Both the position numbers and the translations under genes were made by a program. Positions 1 to 11,268 of a stretch of 64,000 nt of DNA are shown here, one piece after another. Source of the stretch: Symsagittifera roscoffensis (taxonomy: Eukaryota; Xenacoelomorpha; Acoela; Convolutidae); the NCBI RefSeq assembly GCF_963678635.1, contig NC_087068.1:27964318-28028317 (forward strand). The letters run 5' to 3'. How positions within the stretch are numbered: the stretch's first letter is position 1; every line of letters starts with the position of its first letter. Below the pieces are notes generated by a model. The model made no database searches and was not told where the DNA came from. It saw only the letters and a program-made list of their open reading frames with translations.

Positions 1-1718
1 ATAAGGTTCGTTATAGTTGACCTTTTGGGTCTGAAACCATGTTGGGCTGATGCCAGAGTTGGGTAAACAATTGGAGTCAACTTGTCGAAAATCAGTTTCT
101 CTAGCAGTTTTGAAACTGTTGAAAGCCGGCTGATAGGCCTGTAATTACTCACATCTTGTTTATCTCCGTCTTTGAGTATTGGTGCAATTTCACTGACTTT
201 CCATTTTTCCGGAAATCGGGCTTTATTTGCAATGAGGTTAAACAGTAAGTGCAGTTATTTCGGCAGTGACTTGGAGAGACTCTTCAGAAGTAAGTTCCCG
301 ATCTTATCCGGTCCTTTGGCTTTATTTACGCCCAGTAGTTGCAGAACATTTTCTATTTCATCGGTCGTAAAGTGAATCTGATTTTGTAGGGTGCTATTTT
401 GTTCGCCTAGTTTCGTATAGTAGGTGTTTTGAGTGAACACTGATTGAAAGTATTCGTTGAATAATATTACTTTTTCAATATCTGTATTGGCAGTTTTTTG
501 ATCCAAAAAAAATTCGGTAGGGATAGTGTTCGACTTGGTGATTGACTTCAAGTATCTCTCTATGTCGCTGAATTTGCCTTCCTTGAAGAGCGTCATTTCA
601 TGTAGATACTGGTCATTTTGAAGCGACAGGGTGAGCTCAGTTTGTAGACATTCGATTTTGATTTTGTTTGATGGCGTGGGCTGCCGTTTTTGTTTCAATT
701 GAAGTGTATTTAACTTCTTGATGAGGTTTGAAGAGTTGCCACTTACCCATGGAGCCAGTTTGGACCTATGTTTTGTAGTTATTGGAAGAAGATCCTTTAA
801 TATTTCGTGTAGCCACTTATATCAAAGTTCAACCATCAAGTCCACGTTGCTCATGCAGTATGGTCGGAAGGGATGTTGGAGAATGAACTCATTAATTTAT
901 TTCCAGTTAGCTTTCTTGTATGCAAATATACCGAAGTCTATTTTTTGTTTGGGAGACGGTGAAGAGATATGTACAGGTCGGTTGTCAAACGATACTTTAG
1001 CTTGATAAGGCTTGTGATCAGAATTGAAGAGACTTCTCAGATGGTTATCAATGACTATGCTTGTCACATACTGGGGTTTATTGCATAAGAGAACATCCAG
1101 TGACCTTCCGTCCTGGGTTTTTATGAGTTGCTGAAAATTTGATTCACATAGTTCATTGAGGATTGTTTGCTCGAAGAGAGATGTTGACGTCATTGAGGGC
1201 CAGTGTGTAGATGAAAGATTGATGTCTCCAGCTATATATGAGCAAACAGCACTGTATTCGAACTGTTTTCGCCTAATGAATTTTAGGAGCTCAACGATGT
1301 CCGGAAGAGTCCATGTGTACGCACTGTTTGATGGGGCGCTGTAAAGACAACATATTAGGAATGCTTTATTTAAGCATATACGAATTATCACACAGTCTTG
1401 AAAAATTGAGTCAATTTGAGAGCTTGGAATGTTTTTGGTTACTGCTATCAGTACACCGCCATGCTTTGTCAACCCTTTATCAGATAGTCTGTCTTTTCGA
1501 TGTATCGCATAGTTGGTTAGAAACAGACCTATATCGCTAATGCTCTCTGTGAGCCACGTTTCTGTTAGGCAGATAATTTGATAATTTTTTTTCACTTGAA
1601 CGGCATTGGAGAAATTTGTTCGGCGTTGGTATTCAAGTGGACTTCTCAAATTGTAAATTAGTATATTATGAAAGCTGCTAGTCATTCGTCCGCTACGGGA
1701 AGCTTCTCTTTTGTCCAC
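1..1718 (-). pseudogene. CR1/L2/Jockey-type LINE ORF2: APE endonuclease and start of RT, cut by window edge
   Basis: ORF2 of a non-LTR retrotransposon, which nicks target DNA and reverse transcribes the element RNA. The first 273 codons (897-1718) are an APE-type endonuclease: TETWL, HGGVLIAV, GDINLSSTHW and the catalytic SDHKPY follow in the usual order. A linker and the RT start follow at 255-698 (NKAKGPDKIG). In another frame, 1-254 reads FPEKWKVSEIAPILKDGD, NYRPIS and AQHGFRPKRST, which are RT fingers motifs. Frame breaks lie near 700-900 and near 255, so the copy is dead. The RT palm lies beyond base 1. The start overlaps the end of ORF1 by 37 bases. The family assignment is by motif order only; the exact clade is not resolved. 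Confidence 0.88.
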
Positions 1719-2539
1719 TTTGCCCTCTGTCGAATGAACAGGGTTGCGTCACGAACACGCAGATTTTTCGGATCGGTGCCTTCATTTATCAGTTCTCGTC
1801 GTCTCACAAGAGCTAAGTTTTTAAGGTCAGCTTCTTCTTTTGTCAGTTGTTTGCTGAGAAAGATTGGTTGACTGAAAGTTTTCAGCTTTCTCGCCGATAG
1901 CAGTACCATTCGACGCTGATATGCATTTGGAACTTTTAATAGGATAGTTCTCGTTTTGTTCTCTTCATATCGGCCAAGTCTTATGACGTCGCCTATAATA
2001 GCATTGACTTCCATATGGGTTAGTAGTTTTTGAACTTCTGCAAGGTCGTGTTCGTGGCGTACTCTTGCTTCTTTTTCCGTTGACTCTGGGATACCACGTA
2101 TACGAATTCCATCGAGTTCTTCGGGAGGTTTCGGCATTTGTTCTTGTGATTTGGTAATCGGACTATTTTGGGCTGGTTGCCCGGAATCGGGCGGTTTCCT
2201 TGTGAGAAGCGTTCTGATTTCGGACACAGTTTTCTTGAGGTCAGTCATTTCGGTTTCATGGTGTTCATTTGAGACCGTGTTCACATGGGCAGATTGTGCC
2301 AGCTTTTTGTGGCGCTTCTCTTCGATACACTTGTTACAAAGAAGTAAGGCATTTTTTCCGATAGCCAGTACTCCATTGACAGCCGCTTTACTCAGGCCAG
2401 TACAATTTGTTGTCAGATGCATTCGACAGCCACAGACGAAGCAGTCGAATGAACTTTCATTTTTCAGGATTTTCTCATCACAGGTGAAGCATGAATCAGA
2501 GATTGATTTGACTCGTTTTTGAGTGTTATGTTTAGACAT
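1682..2539 (-). CDS. LINE ORF1 protein with N-terminal PHD-type zinc finger
   Basis: Intact 285-codon ORF directly upstream of, and overlapping, the ORF2 above. Residues about 17-73 form a cysteine/histidine finger: CFTC, CFVC, a His, TNC and a final CNKC, the spacing of a PHD finger. A short coiled segment (about 100-115) and a proline/glutamine linker follow. A C-terminal half from about residue 145 (IRIRGIPES, VIRLGRYEENK, RTILLKVPN) looks like the RRM-like/CTD part of LINE ORF1 proteins that bind nucleic acid. In this class ORF1p packages the element RNA. The ATG was chosen because it precedes the finger and no longer in-frame extension is needed. The ORF is intact although ORF2 is broken. 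Confidence 0.8.
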   Translation of the reverse strand: MSKHNTQKRVKSISDSCFTCDEKILKNESSFDCFVCGCRMHLTTNCTGLSKAAVNGVLAIGKNALLLCNKCIEEKRHKKLAQSAHVNTVSNEHHETEMTDLKKTVSEIRTLLTRKPPDSGQPAQNSPITKSQEQMPKPPEELDGIRIRGIPESTEKEARVRHEHDLAEVQKLLTHMEVNAIIGDVIRLGRYEENKTRTILLKVPNAYQRRMVLLSARKLKTFSQPIFLSKQLTKEEADLKNLALVRRRELINEGTDPKNLRVRDATLFIRQRAKWTKEKLPVADE

Positions 2540-2543
2540 CTTT

Positions 2544-2658
2544 GAGGGGCTCAGAGCCAGAGACTCAATAAGCGCACCTATGTAAAGAGTAAATCTAAAA
2601 ACAACTTCAGTACTTATAGGGAGGGGCTCAGAGCCAGAGACTCGATAAGCACGCCTAT
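2544..2658. repeat. Two 38-bp direct repeats between LINE and PLE
   Basis: The 38-base unit starting GAGGGGCTCAGAGCCAGAG occurs at 2544-2581 and again at 2621-2658, differing at about three positions, with 39 bases between. It sits exactly where the LINE 5' end meets the PLE 3' end. It could be a LINE 5' UTR repeat or a duplicated target. The unit contains a small palindrome (GGCTCAGAGCC). Confidence 0.7.
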
Positions 2659-3849
2659 CTGTTTAGTATTTTAGTCTTTTCGCCTCCCGTCTCTCTCCAG
2701 CTGATCTTCGCTTCGTACCACGTGTTTTGAAGATTGAAGATCCGTTTGATGTTGGGGTAATAGTGCAGTACAGTGGCCAAAGTACGTAACTCAAGGTCAG
2801 AATGCTGATGAAGTCTGCGATACTCAGCAAGCACCGATTCGTCGATTTGTTCAGACGCGCTGATAACGTGCTCTGTCACGTCAATGACGTAACAGTCCAA
2901 GGCCTTCACAAGATCGTCAAAGATGTACGGAGCTCCTACTCGTTGACGTGTGACAACGCAGAAGAGATTGGGAATTGTTTTCAGAGTCGCGATGAGTTGA
3001 TCAACCGTTTGGGGAATGTTATTCTTTTTTGGATGTGATGTTATTGTATTGTTGAGTAGGTCATGCCACAGTATAAGGTTACGTTTCCTCAGCTGGGTTG
3101 ACGTTAAATAATTGTAACAATAGTTTGCTGTATTAGGGTAAAGATTTAGGCCGGGTAAAGAATGAACAGAATCGGCAAGCTTATGTTGGACAGATTCGTC
3201 AAGTTTTGCAATGGAACGGCTAAGAGAGCTTGCTGCTACTATTTTGATCATCTTGATGCTGCTGGACGCCTTGTCGATTATTTTCCAATTAAACTCAGAC
3301 TTACCACTCTCACTACCACACTGCCTTATATGCTGTCCAACTGGGGTATCCTCTTTTCGGTGTTCCTCAATCCTTGTGGTGAGATGTCGGACCGTCTGGC
3401 CAACATAGATGGATTTGCACCCACAACATTCAAGTCTGTACACCACTTTTGATTTCAGTTCACTGGAAAAGGAGGATTTTAGAGAGGGCATACAAGTTTT
3501 CAATTTCCTCGTCGTGAATATTATCAGCGCATTTACCCCTATATTGGACCATCAAGATGGGTGGTGAATCACTGCTATAATCACAGGGCTTCTCAGCCAT
3601 GTTCTTTTTGTTTTTGCCCTCGCTGATGATATTTTCAAGGGCATGGGATGCAACCCGCGACGACCAACTTTCCGGATATTGGTTATCCAACCACTTCTCA
3701 CGGTTGATTTTCATGGCTTTATCATATTCTTCCCATGTTGACGTTCTGCGGAAAACCCGGTGAACAGTTCCTTCAATCACACTTCTCTTGTACTGAAGGG
3801 GGGCGCAGCTTCTAAAATTGAGTATGGTACCTGTATCTGTTGGTTTTTG
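2655..3849 (-). pseudogene. Penelope-like element copy 1: RT thumb/linker and GIY-YIG endonuclease
   Basis: C-terminal part of the PLE polyprotein. At 2655-3503 the frame opens with VVYRLECCGCKSIYVGQT, in which KSIYVGQT corresponds to the second half of the GIY-YIG motif, followed by R(H)LTTRIEEHRKED and VGQHIRQCG, the standard PLE endonuclease core. The stretch at 3460-3849 (VHRVFRRTSTWEEYDKAM and NREKWLDNQYPESW) is the conserved PLE linker between RT and nuclease. The two frames overlap by 44 bases, so at least one frameshift separates them. About 150 residues follow the nuclease core (to 2655), longer than I expect for PLEs; that tail is unrecognised. The nuclease nicks target DNA for target-primed reverse transcription. 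Confidence 0.88.
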
Positions 3850-4985
3850 TTACCACACACAGCTAATTTTCCTGCTTTTGTCAATACTAATTTGTAAATC
3901 TAAAACTGCCAAAGTTCCGTTTGTGTTTGGTGTCTCTATTGTGAACTGTAAATTTGGATGTAGTAAGTTTGCAGCCCGTAGCACTTTTTCAGGATCACCC
4001 TTCACTGTTCTCACTATATCATCAACGTAACGGAGAAACAACTTCGATTGTTGCCCTGACTTATTTTTCTCCCTTATTGCGATGCATTTTCTGCAGTACC
4101 AGACGGTTTCACTTATATTTCGATACTCATCATCTGATATATCACCGAATTTTACGTGATACCAGTTCAAACAGCATTCACATTCTACATCTTTTGATCT
4201 GTACGTGACTTTCTTTTTGCACTCGGGACATATTCCGTGAAGATCCTTCTCGGGCAAAAACATTTCGGGAATATCCCTCGATAGTGCAGTTTCGTACTGC
4301 TTCAGTCAAAGATTTGCTAAAATAACGGCAAGAGATGCCCCCAATGCCAAACCATTTTTCTGAAGGTACCATGTTTTATTGCACTTGAAATGGACTTGAC
4401 TAACTGCCATGTTCAACAGTCTCTTCATGGTTTTCCTAGCAATTGATGGTGGTTCATCTTGCTCATACAGTTTTCTCAGAGCTATGTCTATCCCTTCTTT
4501 CAGTGGAACATTTGTGTACAAACTCTTCACATCTAGAGATATCAAGTTTTCATTGGGCTCAAGATTAGTGCTCTCTAAGATTTCTCTCGCATCTAGTGAG
4601 TTGGGTTCGATGTTTGCGCCCTCAATTTTCTCGAAAAATTTTGCAAGAACCTTGTTCAAGTTATAATAAGAGCTACCAGGCAAGGAGAGGACCGGTCTTA
4701 ATGGGGTATTCACTTTATGCATTTTCGCCAACCCATAAAGCCCGGCGGGCTGCCCCTCAGTAGATCTCATCCTTGTGTAGAGACTATCACTTATTTCATC
4801 TTTTTTTCCTCATAGCCAACAACTCCTTATTGATGTCTCTTTCTATCTTCAAAACAATCGCATCACTTGTTCCTTTACTTTTGCTGAATTGATTTGAATC
4901 TAATGTATCCGACAACTTGTTCTCGTAGTTGTCCTTTCTCATTACACAAAATCTCACGCCTTTGTCATACGGTACCGCAACTAAT
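3850..4985 (-). pseudogene. Penelope-like element copy 1: reverse transcriptase
   Basis: RT domain reading leftwards. GLYGLAKMHK and PLRPVLSLPGSSYYNLNK are RT fingers; SLDVKSLYTNVP is motif A with the catalytic Asp; NGLALGASLAVILANL is motif B. The expected next Trp codon is TGA, a stop. FLRYVDDIV at about 4009-4035 is motif C, and LHPNLQFTIE plus VLDLQI follow. Between B and C lies a PHD-type zinc finger, annotated separately. The 5' side (4771-4985) reads in another frame (VPYDKGVRF, MRKDNYENKL), so the copy is broken by at least one frameshift and one nonsense codon. All three PLE copies in the window share this organisation. Confidence 0.88.
4084..4230 (-). other. PHD-type zinc finger embedded in PLE RT (copy 1)
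   Basis: Between RT motif B and motif C the same open frame encodes C-x2-C, twelve residues, C-x2-C, four residues, H (WYH), and a final WYCRKC, the C4-H-C spacing of a PHD finger with the typical aromatic residue before the last CxxC. The cysteine expected three residues after His is Phe here (HVKF) but Cys in copy 2 (HLKC). PHD fingers usually read histone tails. A role in targeting integration is inference. Confidence 0.75.
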
Positions 4986-5696
4986 TCATTTCTCTTTCAG
5001 GTACTTTCGGACCTTCTCAACGCCTTTGTCAGATGGTGTTTGTTTCACCATTTTAGCATAGGCTTTTGCCACAGCTTCGATCTCACAAAGGGCCTCCCCG
5101 GGGACTTTACGATTTTTGAGATCCAATAGAAAGATGTCAATGTCGGCGAGAAAGTGTGTCTCATTAAATTTATCCCTGACGGGATGCTTTCGCCCTAATG
5201 CCAACACTTGTTGTACCCAATTTGGTAATTCAACATCATCATGAGCTCTTACCGAACCCTCACCTTGCTTCCCTAGAGGTCGGTCTTGCCTTTCTGATAG
5301 TTTCATTAGCTTCTTCTGATGGGTCTCTTTGACTGTTGCTGTTTGTCTTTGTCCCCTAAGACTTAAATATTTAATTACCGAAGGCCAAAACTTCTCATCT
5401 ACACCCCTCTGTACTGCGCCTCTCGCCCTTTCTAGTTTGACTTCAACGTTTTTCTCATCTGTCCTTGCCGTGTTTATCTCCGTTCTTAGAAGTTTTGTCT
5501 GAAAACTGTGTACCACTTGGTTCGAAAACACCCCATTTTCCGGTACCCTGAACCTCAAAAAATCAGGTATAATGTCGTTTTCTAGACAAACTCTCAAAAA
5601 TTTAACACGTTGGTGACAGTTGATAAATTTAACATATATGGACGCATAATCACGGACTAATTTCCAAAGATCAAACTTGAGTCTGAAAAAAAGCAA
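4986..5696 (-). pseudogene. Penelope-like element copy 1: N-terminal region
   Basis: A 236-codon frame upstream of the RT. It contains RVKFLRVCLENDIIPDFLRF and the block LERARGAVQRGVDEKFWPSV, then LPNWVQQVLALGRKHPVRDKF, HFLADIDIFLLDL and TPSDKGVEKVRKYL, which lead into the RT. Conserved N-terminal motifs of this kind, including a histidine/phenylalanine-rich core, precede the RT in PLEs. The true start is probably not the track ATG: the first eight residues come from a different sequence unit that begins at about 5670 (see the repeat entry). PLE copy 2 carries the same blocks. Confidence 0.8.
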
Positions 5697-7615
5697 GACC
5701 TATATAAGAGCTCTCACTACGTTCATAACTCTTAATAAACCGACAGAAAAAATCCGACACCCAAAAGCTGAAAAAATACCGAAAGTTCTCGGCAAAACAT
5801 CTTGCTGACAAAATTGCATGTACCGTCCACATAAAAACTACGATTGCAAAATTGTAGTTCATCTACGGTGGTATACACAATTCAGAAACCAAACCGACAG
5901 AGCTCAAACCGACAATCTTGAAGCCGAAATATCATTATAAAATCAAATTTAGACAATTATACAAAATGGTTCGAAATCATTCGAAAACGTTTTTCTCATC
6001 TGTCCTTGCCTTGTTTATCTCCGTTCTTAGAAGTTTTGTCTGAAAACTGTGTACCGCTTGGTTCGAAAACACCCCATTTTCCGGTACCCTGAACCTCAAA
6101 AAATCAGGTAAAATGTCGTTTTCTAGACAAACTCTCAAAAATTTAACACGTTGGTGACAGTTGATAAATTTAACATATATGGACGCATAATCACGGACTA
6201 ATTTCCAAATGAGTTTGTTTTTCAAAGTCCAAATCAAGAATGGAGGTGGGAGTAAAATTGTGCTTATTGGTTTGCAGGCCACGAGGAATAAACCTCACGT
6301 GACACAAAGCAACTCAAATAACACAAGTTTAACTCACCTTCTCCGTTGAAGCCTCCTCGTCAGTCCGACCAACAGTTGAAAGAGACATCAATTAGCCACA
6401 AAACGAAAAAGTGAAAATAAAAATGAAGAAAACTCTCAGAAATTTGTGACAAAATGTTTTAAAATGTTACATAATAGTTGTTACATAATTTCAGTGATAT
6501 TTGTAAAGTTTTGATTGGTTGAATTTTTAAAATTTTGAAAGTAATGATGTCTGTGACACTTTTTATGATCTTTGATCATTTTGTACAGATAGTATAGAAT
6601 TTTCAAAACCTGAAGATGCACAAAATGGGCGAAAACCTTTGTTTGAATTTACAATTTTAACGCATTCTCATAATAATTCGGAATATTACAAACTGAAGAC
6701 ATCCACAATAACTTTGCATGTAACAAATCACAAAGCATAGAGCCAGGTCATGCATAAATAATGCATTTCAATAAATTGCAAGATATATTGAGTTAGAAAA
6801 TTTCTGAAATCGAGTTTTTATTATTTGTTGTTTGAAACAAATAGTTTTTTCCGGCTCATTTGATGAATTAAAATTGCATTAACTGTGTTAATGTATTGTC
6901 AAAGCACATGCAATCAAAAAGCTGTAAAGGTGCCCCACCATTATTGAGGTGCCGCACAAAAAAGTGCCGCACCAATATTTGTGACTAAAGTTGGAAAAAA
7001 AGAAGGTTCGTAATAATACACTTGCTTCGCACTAGAAATTCAAAAAAACAGAAGGTCTTCGAACTTATGGAACAATTTATATTTGATAATTTTTTGATAA
7101 AAATTGAACCAATTTGAGAAAACTGGATCAATACGTAGAACTTTTGTTTCACTGAAAAATCAGATAAAAAAATTTTCATTTTCGAAATTAGAAGTCGATC
7201 AGCTTTTTTTTACCTTAACATTTTGGCTGTTCGATAGTGTAGTTTGCTTTCCTTTTAGCACAAGAAATGAAGTAAACTGTAACAAAAATTCTAAGTCGAA
7301 CCACGAAAGATCAAAATTGAGTCTGAAAAAAAGCAAGACCTATATAAGAGCTCTCACTACGTTCATAACTCTTAATAAACCATTAGAAAAAATCCGACAC
7401 CCAAAAGCTGAAAAAATACCGAAAGTTCTCGGCAAAAAATCTTGCTGACAAAATTGCATGTACCGTCCACATAAAAACTACGATTGCAAAATTGTAGTTC
7501 ATCTACGGTGGTATACACAATTCAGAAACCAAACCGACAGAGCTCAAACCGACAATCTTGAAGCCGAAATATCATTATAAAATCAAATTTAGACAATTAT
7601 ACAAAATGGTTCGAA
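5670..7615 (-). repeat. PLE tandem arrangement (pseudo-LTR-like partial duplication)
   Basis: A roughly 305-base unit at 5670-5980 recurs almost unchanged at 7311-7615 in the same orientation (shared core ACCTATATAAGAGCTCTCAC). Between them, 5980-6215 repeats the PLE N-terminal coding block of 5445-5669. In element orientation the order is unit, about 1 kb without genes, N-terminal fragment, unit, full N terminus. PLEs are known to occur as head-to-tail partial tandems with pseudo-LTRs, and this fits. 6290-7310 is AT-rich and holds no gene that I can support. Confidence 0.75.
5977..6282 (-). pseudogene. PLE N-terminal fragment (second copy)
   Basis: A 101-codon frame whose residues about 27-100 are nearly identical to the start of the full PLE N terminus (KLVRDYASIYVKF, PDFLRFRVPENGVFSNQ, LLRTEIN). 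Its first 26 residues differ and probably represent the native upstream sequence, because here the block is not preceded by the 305-base unit. It ends abruptly at about 5980 where the repeat unit begins, so it is a truncated tandem copy and not a gene. Confidence 0.75.
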
Positions 7616-8224
7616 TTCTAGATTTAACTCGAACACGTTAAAATGTCACTTCAATAAACGTTTTTGCACAGTTTTTGGCATCTTCAGGTTCAAAAATCTA
7701 ACTAACATCACAGAATAATCAAAAACCATGAGGTGTCAAAAACATTATTAATCAAAATTATTTTATCAATTTATTACATAAAATCTATGGTTTGTGCTCA
7801 GAGTTAAGTTGGAAGATCATGTTTAACGTTACAAGCGCTGCATTTTAGGAAGGAGAAGCCAGGAATCAACCCTCGCGAAGAAATTACCAAATCGAAAACT
7901 ATGGCTAAAATATCAAAAACTATTAGAAAACTGACATGTAAGCGTTAACAATAAAATTCCAATCAAAAACCTGAAATATTGAAACTAGGAAAAAGAACAA
8001 ACTTTCAGAAAAATGGATTGCATAATAGATGTTATGTGATAAATTTGATTAAAAAATTTTTAGATATGAATTTTGCCAATAGTACTAGTAGTCTTTAGTT
8101 AAATAGTCAATGGTTGATCTACTAGTAAAAAAAACACTTTAATTGCACATCGTAAATAATTTCAATACACAAGTGTATGTCAAATGTTTTCTGTTTTTTT
8201 TTTCTATCAATTCATAAAAATTTT
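7616..8224. other. Non-coding AT-rich spacer
   Basis: No credible reading frame, RNA gene or repeat border seen. The sequence is strongly AT-rich with short homopolymers. It separates the PLE tandem from the 3' end of the first CR1 element. Confidence 0.5.
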
Positions 8225-11030
8225 ATAACATCATTAGATACGCATAGTTACAATAACAATAAACAAAACTTGAAGCTTTTCCATGAAACTTTACCATGAG
8301 TTGCCACAGAGGTGTCTTCTTTAAATAATAATAAATAATTATTCTTGAGTTTTATCTTTGCTTTTCTGTATGTTAGTATGTCTTTAAATTTGACTTTATC
8401 ATCTGTTAGTTTGTTCCAAATTATGACGGACTTTTTCGATGTATTGCCCATTGTATCTGTCGCCGAAATATAATTTTTTGTTTCTTGTATTAATATCTAT
8501 TTGGTGGTTATCATACTCAATGTTATTATAGGCTGGCAATAATTGATGTTGTATTTTCCAAAGAATACATAAAGTTTCATAGTCCAGAAACATTGTTACT
8601 GGCAATATATTGTGTTTTAGCTTCAATTCTGAAGATGAGTCTTATTTTGCACGATCGCAGCAAGATTTAACTGCCCAGCTTAACTGTTTTTTTTCCAGAG
8701 ATATCATTAGATTAGCGGATATTCCACTTAACAGAATTGCTGGGTAATGCAAATGACTAATTACCAGTGCATGCATTATCAAGAGTCTGTTTTTTACTGG
8801 CAATGGCTTTTTGATTGATTGAAGTGTTTTTATTCCGCATGCCATTTTCCTGAGAATAATTTCGATTTCATTTTGGAATGTGAGAAACTGATCCTTTTTC
8901 TTCGAATGATTTTTGCTGAAAACGATGAGTTCTGTTTTTTTTTTGCATTCAACTGAAGTGAGTGTTCTAAAAATAATTTGACAACAGACTGCAATTGGAT
9001 TTGAGTGCTTTAGGAGCTTTTTGTGGATCGTTATTTTCACAGAATAGTAATGTATCATCCGCATATTGAACTATTTTACATGTTTTGTCAATTTGTTTGT
9101 TGATATCGTTAATGTAAAGATTGAACATTAGAGGGCCAAGGAGTGTGCCCTGTGGACACCCTGCTCAAGTACAATACAATCGGATTCGGTATTGTTAACA
9201 ATTGTTTTCTGGCTTCAGTTGGTGATAAAGGAATTGATCATTTCTATAGCTTCTTCGGAAAATTTTAACCCTCTTAGTTTCTTCTTAAGATAAGTATGAT
9301 CAATAGAATCAAATGCTTCAGAGAGATCAAGTAAGGAACATGCTACAATTTGTTGTTGTCTATTGCTTTTCTGAATGCTTCAGTGCAATAAAGAATAGCG
9401 TCGATTGTTGAATATGATGTTCTGAAACCAAATTGGGCATTACTTAGTAATTTTTGGGATATCAGATATTCGTTGATTTGTTTATATAACAGTTTTTCAA
9501 AAATTGTTGAGAGAGCCCAAGTTATAGAGACAGGCCTATGATTTTCTGGTAGTTCTGGATCTTCTCTTTTGTATATTGAAGTGACAGTTGCTTTTTTGAG
9601 CAAGGATATGTCTTGTTTTTCAAAAACTATTTGTATAGAATTGTCAGATGTGTGTATATTTTATTGCAGCCATCCTTCAATGCCCAGGCAGGAATTTTGG
9701 ATAGACCTGGTGCCTTTCGACAATTTAAACTATGTATTTTTTTTACATTCAGCTGATGTGATGATTTGGAATGAAAATTTATTATTATTTCGAATGTTGC
9801 ATGTAGAAGTCGGTGAACTTTGCCCAATTTTTGAATTTTTCTCATAAAACCAACCATGAGCTGAGAATTTGTAAATTAGCAGGTTCGCCATCTGGAAATT
9901 ATTGGTAAAAAATTGCCGAAAGAGTTTCTGAAAAATGGAATGAGGTTGGAAGATTTTTTTGAGTTTCGTGTATCGTTTATTATACTCCATTTTTCGCGTT
10001 CACTTTTTTTCGAGTTAAACAGTTGGAATATAAATTTATCATCTTCGTAGTTTACCTTTGGTTTGTCGTTGCGATTGAAAATAGTCTTTAGTGGGACACA
10101 TTCTTTAATGGTGTCAGCAATGTTAGATGTGAAGATGTTGAGCATTATTTCGGGATTATTATTGCTATAGAAACTTCTCCATTTTATAGCTGATAGTTTT
10201 GTTTTACTTTGTTATTGGAGTAATTGGATTTGTCATTTATTTTATGTTTGATTGGTCTTACGTTGTTGTTCAGCTTAAGTTCTGTAATGAAAGCTGTTAC
10301 TTGGTGGTCGGTCTTAATTGGTGGTGTGAATACTATTGAATTATTTGTTAGATCTTTTATGCCTAGGTCGGTGATAATATAGTCAATTAGTGCTTTTTAG
10401 TGAGTAGGTGTTAATTTGTTAGTGACGCCCAGATTATATGGTATTAGGGTTGTATCTAAAGACTGTTTGTCGTCTTCGTTGAGATAATTGAGATTGTAAT
10501 CTCCTAGTAAAATTAGGTTTGAATTAAATGACTGTGCATGGGCAATTGATTTGGCTAGATCTTCTAAGAAGTCTGTTTTGTTGTTTCTATTAGGATTGTA
10601 GGCTAGGTTAAAAGAGTGGTTCTATCATTTTTGTTGAGTCCGGCTTTAAATTCTATCCAGATGCTATCATACTTTTTGTGCATATTGTTTAAGTCATGTC
10701 TTACCTTTGGGTTTAACTTTTTAGGAACCAGTAACAAAACCCCTCCACCCTTAAATTTTTACTTGATTCATAAGTTCTACCACATCGGAACAACTTATGT
10801 TTGTCATTGTCAACAATTAAGGTTAAGATGTAGTACAATTAGGATGTAGTACTTTTAACTTGTTGTTTTGTAGTTTTCCAGTTTTTTCTTTTTTTGACTG
10901 AAGTCCATGAAGGGTCCTGGATTTGGGTGGATACCCCCTGATGTTAGTAGAGTTTTATGATGGGACGTTTCTGGTTTTTCATAAGTCTTGCTTGTGTTTT
11001 TAAATAATAATTGTAATAGTAATAGCTTAT
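8225..11030 (-). pseudogene. CR1-type LINE copy a, ORF2 (APE endonuclease-RT), degenerate
   Basis: Read leftwards from the 2A-like motif at about 10950. The endonuclease part (about 10390-10850) has stops but keeps GGGVLLLVPKKL and NLILLGDYNLNYL-like remnants. RT blocks follow: KKIHSLNCRKAPGLSKIP (9627-9857), SIYKREDPELPENHRPVSI and NAQFGFRTSYSTIDA (9343-9603), then LVISHLHYPAILLSGIS (8642-9064) and the thumb/CTD (8248-8626; GDRYNGQYIEKVRHNL). Frameshifts and stops separate each block. This is the only CR1 copy here with the complete 3' end (to about 8225). Its left part (8517-9540) is visibly diverged from the other copies, whereas from about 9550 rightward it is nearly identical to the hybrid copy at 16.65 kb onward. 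Confidence 0.85.
10912..10950 (-). other. 2A-like motif at start of CR1 ORF2 (copy a)
   Basis: The minus strand reads LLTSGGIHPNPGP. The NPGP ending, preceded by a hydrophobic/Gly run, matches the 2A-like ribosome-skipping sequences reported at the N terminus of ORF2 in some CR1/L2 LINEs. The canonical D(V/I)E is GIH here. The same motif is at 18016-18054 and, with an Asp restored (SGDIHSNPGP), at 25158-25193. Confidence 0.6.
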
Positions 11031-11268
11031 ATTATTAAGTATAGTGCAATAAAATTTGTTCGAGTCTATTGTGGCAACCCATGGAAAAAGATACTTTTTT
11101 TATTAATCAGTACCTCATAAGCTACAAATTGATTGCTTTCGCAGAAGCTGATGACAGATATGCTAGTTAAGACAAAAAGTAACAGTATATCGTTTTGTTG
11201 AACAATTATAGTGAAAATCACAAATAACAGTCGTTTATCAAAAATATAGTCTTAACTAGCTTTACTTA

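Noticed and set aside
4306-4311. TGA read as Trp (recoding) in the retroelements, since TGA stands at expected Trp positions in the PLEs and RLE element
   Set aside because: Other stops (TAA) and frameshifts occur in the same copies, so ordinary decay of TGG codons is the simpler reading.
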